A program made the position numbers and the translations under genes. The notes beneath the pieces were generated by a model. It was not told the origin of the DNA and did not search any database. It was given only the letters and a program-made list of their open reading frames with translations. Of a stretch of DNA of 60,414 bases, positions 56,485 to 60,414 are shown in pieces (within the stretch, counting starts at the first letter, position 1; each line of letters starts with the position of its first letter). The stretch lies in assembly GCA_000224765.2 (NCBI GenBank), contig AGAU01000107.1, forward strand, positions 1 to 60,414, in the 5' to 3' direction. The DNA is from SAR324 cluster bacterium JCVI-SC AAA005 (GTDB taxonomy: Bacteria; SAR324; NAC60-12).

Positions 56485-57854
56485 CGATCATAGGCCCTGT
56501 GCCGTCGTCGTCTTTGATTAACATATAGCTCTGACGTTCCCCTAGAAACAAGCTCATAAAGAACTGCTTCCTTCTTCGGGCGTGCCCGTAAAATACGTCC
56601 CAATCTTTGAACATGTTCCCTTGTGCTGCCGCTTCCTGAAACCACGATAGCAACATTTGCTTCAGGGACATCTACACCTTCGTTTAGCACCTTTGAAGTT
56701 ACCAAAGTGGGATAAATTCCTTCTCTAAATTTTTTGAGGAGTTGGTCCCTCTCAATTGACTTAGTGTGATGGGTCAATACGGGTAGTAAAAATTCACGTC
56801 CAATCTTGTAGGCCATTTCATTATCTTGGGTAAACAAAATCACTCTGTCATCAATATGTTGTAATAAGAGTTGCCAGACTTGTTGGAGTTTTGTCCCTGC
56901 AGCTTGGCTTAATTTCTTCTGAGCCAAATAAGCCTGAAAAGCCTCTTTCCCATCAAGGCTGCGACTGCTTTTAAACAAAAAATTTTGCCAACCATTCGGT
57001 TCATCAAATCGAATTCTCTCCCTACGAATGAAATTGACAAATATATTCCTCAATCTCTGATATTCTTCCAGTTCAGAAGTTGAAAGATCAATTTCAATTG
57101 TTTGAACTCGATATGGCGCCAGAGCACGTCCTTCCAATTCATCTATGTGGACTTGGTAAACCAATGGTCCACAGATTTTGTAAAGAATAGCTTCCTTGCC
57201 ATCAGATCTCTCTGGAGTTGCTGTAAGACCAAGGCGAAATGGAGCCATTGATGCTAGAGCAGCATATTTAAATTGATCCCCAGGCAGGTGATGGCATTCA
57301 TCAAAGATTAAAAGGCCGTATCGATTACCATAATACTCAACATGGAGCAGTGCTGAATCATAAGTACTCACAGTGAGTGGTTCCCAGTCTTTGTAACCAC
57401 CACCCACTCGACCAACCCTCATGCCAAAAAATTGTTCTAGTAACCCATACCATTGCTGCATCAGATCAATCGTGGGTACGTGAACTAGTGTCGGACGTGA
57501 TGTTCGAGAAATACAAAGCATTGCCAGCATCGTTTTACCTGCTCCTGTTGGGAGAGTAACCACTCCACGCTTTCCAACTTCAAGCCAGTGATTAAGAGCT
57601 TCTTGTTGGTAATTTCTGGGAGTTATTCTTTGGGCAAGATGAAAACAAGTAGGCTCAAAATTTTTGGCATTGTCCAGAAATGGGATGTTTTCTTTATGAA
57701 GATATATAGCAATATCGTAATATCGATGGGCAGGAGCACGATATAAAAGGACCCTATCATCCCATTTGAGTTGGGTGAAAATTTTCTGGAGGGCCTTTGG
57801 GAGATTTTTCAGAAGGAGTGTCCCCCGATCGAAAAAAAGTTCGACAGGGGTCAC
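56475..57854 (-). CDS. XPB-like superfamily 2 DNA/RNA helicase
   Basis: Motifs in order: an N-terminal region, then a helicase core with Q-like PRNYQQEAL, Walker A LPTGAGKT (101-108), TIDLMQQW, DECHH (185-189), TAT (211-213), and the second half with VLNEGVDVPEANVAIVVSGSGSTREHVQRLGRILR. This is the compact XPB/RadD-like arrangement used for duplex unwinding or remodelling. The start is GTG at 57854, 2 bp after the aminotransferase stop. The last residues (QRRRRHRAYDRHR) are basic and overlap the fliN end. Role unknown, perhaps DNA repair. Confidence 0.88.
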   Translation of the reverse strand: MTPVELFFDRGTLLLKNLPKALQKIFTQLKWDDRVLLYRAPAHRYYDIAIYLHKENIPFLDNAKNFEPTCFHLAQRITPRNYQQEALNHWLEVGKRGVVTLPTGAGKTMLAMLCISRTSRPTLVHVPTIDLMQQWYGLLEQFFGMRVGRVGGGYKDWEPLTVSTYDSALLHVEYYGNRYGLLIFDECHHLPGDQFKYAALASMAPFRLGLTATPERSDGKEAILYKICGPLVYQVHIDELEGRALAPYRVQTIEIDLSTSELEEYQRLRNIFVNFIRRERIRFDEPNGWQNFLFKSSRSLDGKEAFQAYLAQKKLSQAAGTKLQQVWQLLLQHIDDRVILFTQDNEMAYKIGREFLLPVLTHHTKSIERDQLLKKFREGIYPTLVTSKVLNEGVDVPEANVAIVVSGSGSTREHVQRLGRILRARPKKEAVLYELVSRGTSELYVNQRRRRHRAYDRHR

Positions 57855-57856
57855 TT

Positions 57857-59083
57857 TCAGTTAGGAAGGATTGGTTGCTGTAGGTTTTTTTCGAGAATTG
57901 CCATCCCATTGCTGACATCCAGGGAGATACCGTGGGTCACACATGCCGTTCCAAGCGCATACAATACTCTGAAGAGATTATGTGCTCTGCACTGTTCCCC
58001 CATCTGCCCAATACGGACTATGTCTAGGCCAAATGCTCCAGAAATTTCGACTTGGAACATATCCACCATTGATTTTCTAATTTTTGCACTGTCGACACCA
58101 TCAGGAAGCTTGATCGCAACCACAGAGTTCAATCTATAACTTTCAGGGATGAATAATTCTAAACCCATCGCTTCTACACCAGCCTGCAAGGCCTTTGAGC
58201 TATCTAGATGTCGTTGAAATCTCTCCGGCAATGTCTCTTCACAAATCTGCCGAAGGGCCTCATGCAGTGCTAAAATTCCTGGAACTGGGGCGGTATAGTG
58301 ATATTGTTGATGTCCCCAAAATTTTTGAGACCTGAGAGCATCAAAACACCAGTGCGGTTGACGAACTGGTCTTTTCTCAATAAATTTCCAAGCATATTCA
58401 GAAAAAGCAATCACCGACACACCTGGAATTGAAGAAAGGCCTTTTTGGCCACCAGAGATCGCTGCGTCCAATCCCCACTGGTCCATCTTCATGGGCATTG
58501 TTGTTAATGTGCAAACGGTATCCCCTATCACCATTGCTCCATTTTCTTTAGCAATCTTGGCAATTTCAGCAAAATCAACTGTCTTGACGCCACATGACGT
58601 CTCCCCCTGAACCATTGTCAAAACATCATATTTCTTTTTTTTGAACGCTTCTTCGACCATTTCAGCGTTAATTGGCCTAGCATCTGATCGTTCAATGTAG
58701 TCCACTTCTGCTCCAACACCTTCTGCCATTTCCCCCATTCGACCGCTGAAAGTACCTACTTTCAAGACGAGTGCTTTACGTCCTGGCCAAAGGAGGTTTG
58801 TAATAGCCATTTCAATGGATGCCGAGGCTGGTCCAGACACTCCCATGATTTTTGTACTATTCGTTTGGTAGGCGTAGGCAGCCATTACCTTAAGGTTCAT
58901 AATGACTCGGTCCATCGTTTCGCCGAGGTGATTAATCACAACGCCATTTGCTCTAGATACTGCATGAGATATTGGGACTGGACCTGCTCCCATCAGTAAC
59001 AATGGTTCATTTGGTAAAATATTTGATAAAGGCTCTGTAATGGGAGGCTTGATCATAGTGTCCTGATAAAATACAGAATTCAT
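57857..59083 (-). CDS. Class V PLP aminotransferase (alanine/serine-glyoxylate type)
   Basis: The fold-type I enzyme has the PLP lysine Lys214 in SGGQKGLSSIPG, MGAGPVPISHAVSRA (usual GPGPVxxxxRV), VSGPASASIEMAI and VQGETSCGVKTVD with Asp188 (GDTVCT). These resemble serine- or alanine-glyoxylate aminotransferases, which link glyoxylate, glycine and serine. In a one-carbon context serine-glyoxylate exchange is plausible, but the substrate pair cannot be read. ATG 59083 has AAGGTG upstream. Length 408. Confidence 0.88.
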   Translation of the reverse strand: MNSVFYQDTMIKPPITEPLSNILPNEPLLLMGAGPVPISHAVSRANGVVINHLGETMDRVIMNLKVMAAYAYQTNSTKIMGVSGPASASIEMAITNLLWPGRKALVLKVGTFSGRMGEMAEGVGAEVDYIERSDARPINAEMVEEAFKKKKYDVLTMVQGETSCGVKTVDFAEIAKIAKENGAMVIGDTVCTLTTMPMKMDQWGLDAAISGGQKGLSSIPGVSVIAFSEYAWKFIEKRPVRQPHWCFDALRSQKFWGHQQYHYTAPVPGILALHEALRQICEETLPERFQRHLDSSKALQAGVEAMGLELFIPESYRLNSVVAIKLPDGVDSAKIRKSMVDMFQVEISGAFGLDIVRIGQMGEQCRAHNLFRVLYALGTACVTHGISLDVSNGMAILEKNLQQPILPN

Positions 59084-59107
59084 TTAGCACCTTGTTCAAA
59101 GAACGAT

Positions 59108-59446
59108 TCAAGCATCCATTTTCTCGGAAGCCAACTCTATTTGGAGCGAAGAGTAGGGAATCTCCCATGGAAAAGATAAGATTTGTTGATCGGTATTCTC
59201 GCTAAAAAATAAAAGGTGAATTCCAAGAAACTGCTCATGCATAGTGAGAGAAATATCACATCCCATTTTCTCTACATTCAATGAGGCTTCAGATAGTGTA
59301 CTGCTGCAAAGATCCATTTCAAATACTGCTGGAATTATGCCGAGCAGGAAGGCTCTACTTCTCTGATCCAAGATACAAATTTGCCGATGAGCATGGCTCC
59401 TCAAAAATTCTGTCAACAAAGCACGATTCCACTGGATCTCTTTCAT
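59108..59446 (-). CDS. Small protein of unknown function (flagellar-operon neighbour)
   Basis: The 112-residue protein is not recognised. It has mixed strands and helices, no signal peptide, no membrane segment and a modest set of Cys residues. It overlaps the upstream 74-residue gene by ATGA and lies 24 bp before the aminotransferase gene on the same strand. Its position 3' of the FliA-type sigma factor suggests it belongs to that transcript. No motif supports a role. Confidence 0.6.
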   Translation of the reverse strand: MKEIQWNRALLTEFLRSHAHRQICILDQRSRAFLLGIIPAVFEMDLCSSTLSEASLNVEKMGCDISLTMHEQFLGIHLLFFSENTDQQILSFPWEIPYSSLQIELASEKMDA

Positions 59447-59667
59447 AGACGAGATCGCATGGCAATTTGCACGGCAAGATAACCAGCAAGAAGGCCATCT
59501 TCGTAGTTAAATGAGGGATCTTTAATCAGCTCGGGAAAATCTTGAGGATTTCTAAGATCTTCTGGGGTTAAATTGGGTAGGATCTCTCTGGAAAGTTTGA
59601 GCAACTTCTTTCGCTGAAGCTCAATCATTTCTTGAAGCTCTATTTCAGCGAATAAATCTTTGTTCAT
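59443..59667 (-). CDS. Small protein of unknown function between fliA and the 112-residue gene
   Basis: The 74-residue protein is mainly helical: EIELQEMIELQRKKLLKLSREILP suggests an amphipathic helix, followed by LTPEDLRNPQDFPEL. It overlaps its downstream neighbour by 4 bp (ATGA), a sign of real expression, and follows the sigma-factor stop by 22 bp. I do not recognise a family. Confidence 0.6.
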   Translation of the reverse strand: MNKDLFAEIELQEMIELQRKKLLKLSREILPNLTPEDLRNPQDFPELIKDPSFNYEDGLLAGYLAVQIAMRSRL

Positions 59668-59689
59668 TTATTACAAAATTACTTAAGTT

Positions 59690-60414
59690 TCAAACAGCTT
59701 TTTCAACTTCCAATACTCTTCGCAATTTTGCTCGCAATTTCAAAATAATTTTTGTGTGCAGTTGAGAGACGCGCGCTTCACCAACACCAAGAACAGCAGC
59801 GACTTCTTTCATGTTCAGTTCTTCAACGTAATACAGTGAGAGAATTGTCTGTTCCCTTTCTGGTAAATCCTTGATCGCCTCTTGTAACCGGCTTTTGAGC
59901 TGGTGCATAGACAATTCAGAAAAAGGATCTGAGCCATCTGGATCTCGTAGGATATCCAGGAGACTTTGACCTTCTTCGTCTTCACCTCCTCCTCCCAAGT
60001 GATCTAGTGTCACCAGTGAGAGTGGGCTAGCATGGGCAACAAACTCATGATACTCGTTTAAAGGCATCTCAAGTTTGGTTGCCATCTCAGAATCACTGGG
60101 TTCTCTTCCCAAAGTACTACATTGCCCATTCCAAGCTCTCTCCCATTCCGTAGCTGCCGCACGAACCCCACGAGGCACCCAATCCAAAGCCCGTAATTCA
60201 TCAAGAATACTGCCTTTAATCCGGTATTCAGCATAGGTTTGAAATTGAATGTCTCTGGAAGGATCAAACTTGTCTACCGCATCTAGAAGACCGATCATAC
60301 CAGCTTGATAGACTTCCTCATGATCTACTTCTGGAGGAAACCTACTGGCCATTCGGCTTACGATCCGCTTAAGCAAAGGCGCGTATTTCAGTACGAGCTG
60401 CTCTCGACTTTGTT
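59690..60414 (-). CDS. fliA: FliA/WhiG-type RNA polymerase sigma factor, N-terminus outside window
   Basis: The open frame runs to the right edge without a true start; the TTG at 60376 is only an internal codon, and the residues before it (REQLVLKYAPLLKRIVSRMA) belong to region 2. Visible are region 2 (DHEEVYQAGMIGLLDAVDKFDPSRDIQFQTYAEYRIKGSILDELRALDWVPR), region 3 and region 4 with the helix-turn-helix (MKEVAAVLGVGEARVSQLHTKIILKLR). FliA directs late flagellar and chemotaxis genes. Two small unknown genes follow it. Confidence 0.92.
   Translation of the reverse strand, partial: QSREQLVLKYAPLLKRIVSRMASRFPPEVDHEEVYQAGMIGLLDAVDKFDPSRDIQFQTYAEYRIKGSILDELRALDWVPRGVRAAATEWERAWNGQCSTLGREPSDSEMATKLEMPLNEYHEFVAHASPLSLVTLDHLGGGGEDEEGQSLLDILRDPDGSDPFSELSMHQLKSRLQEAIKDLPEREQTILSLYYVEELNMKEVAAVLGVGEARVSQLHTKIILKLRAKLRRVLEVEKAV

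Overview
This 60.4 kb window is AT-rich (about 40 % GC by eye), densely packed bacterial chromosome. Gene content indicates a flagellated, two-membrane bacterium: FliG, FliN and a FliA-type sigma factor, a type II secretin, a lipoprotein S41 peptidase, outer-membrane barrel proteins, a CheV coupling protein and a split GlyQ/GlyS synthetase. The rho-rpmE-prfA order, the long S41 peptidase and the glutathione-dependent formaldehyde pathway fit a marine proteobacterium of delta-like affinity. The SAR324 group is a reasonable guess, but this is inference, since no 16S gene or search is available. I recognise no tRNA, rRNA, IS element, prophage or CRISPR array; most of the window is core chromosome, with two decayed genes.

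Left part (1-14.7 kb): the 3' end of xseA is translationally coupled to three unusual genes. These are a MetA-fold protein that has lost its catalytic Cys and His, a free-standing LigA-Ia-like domain, and a membrane J-domain protein. Convergent to them is rho-rpmE-prfA. Then come folD, a YgfZ/CAF17 protein, queA and queC (queuosine), murJ, miaA, rpsU, and a greA-tlyA-parB operon. A decayed gene and a 14-bp perfect inverted repeat lie between parB and rpsU.

Middle (14.7-34.9 kb): a secreted CPBP-type protease homologue, a TauE/SafE exporter, cheV, and an operon of FAD oxidoreductase, DUF1365 and cyclopropane-fatty-acid synthase. These are followed by an S41 peptidase plus FtsX-type permease operon, topA, a GT39-type membrane glycosyltransferase, and leuC-leuD-DUF6489 continuing into two oligopeptide-type ABC permeases that lack neighbouring ATPases or a binding protein.

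Right part (35-60.4 kb): a three-gene sugar-type ABC importer has a strong promoter and an intrinsic terminator after the binding-protein gene; its permease carries a roughly 150-residue helical insertion. Next are a YdeP-type molybdoprotein with an SDR enzyme, the formaldehyde pair frmA-fghA, a PHP phosphatase, glyQS, fliG, an outer-membrane protein, ispD, a secretin with six N1-like domains, scpA, a broken sucrase/ferredoxin-like gene, fliN with repeated FliM-like peptides, an XPB-like helicase, a class V aminotransferase, two small unknown proteins and the truncated FliA gene.

The strongest candidates for something undescribed are the xseA-linked MetA-like/LigA-like/J-domain cluster, the six-domain secretin, the FliN tail and the permease insertion.
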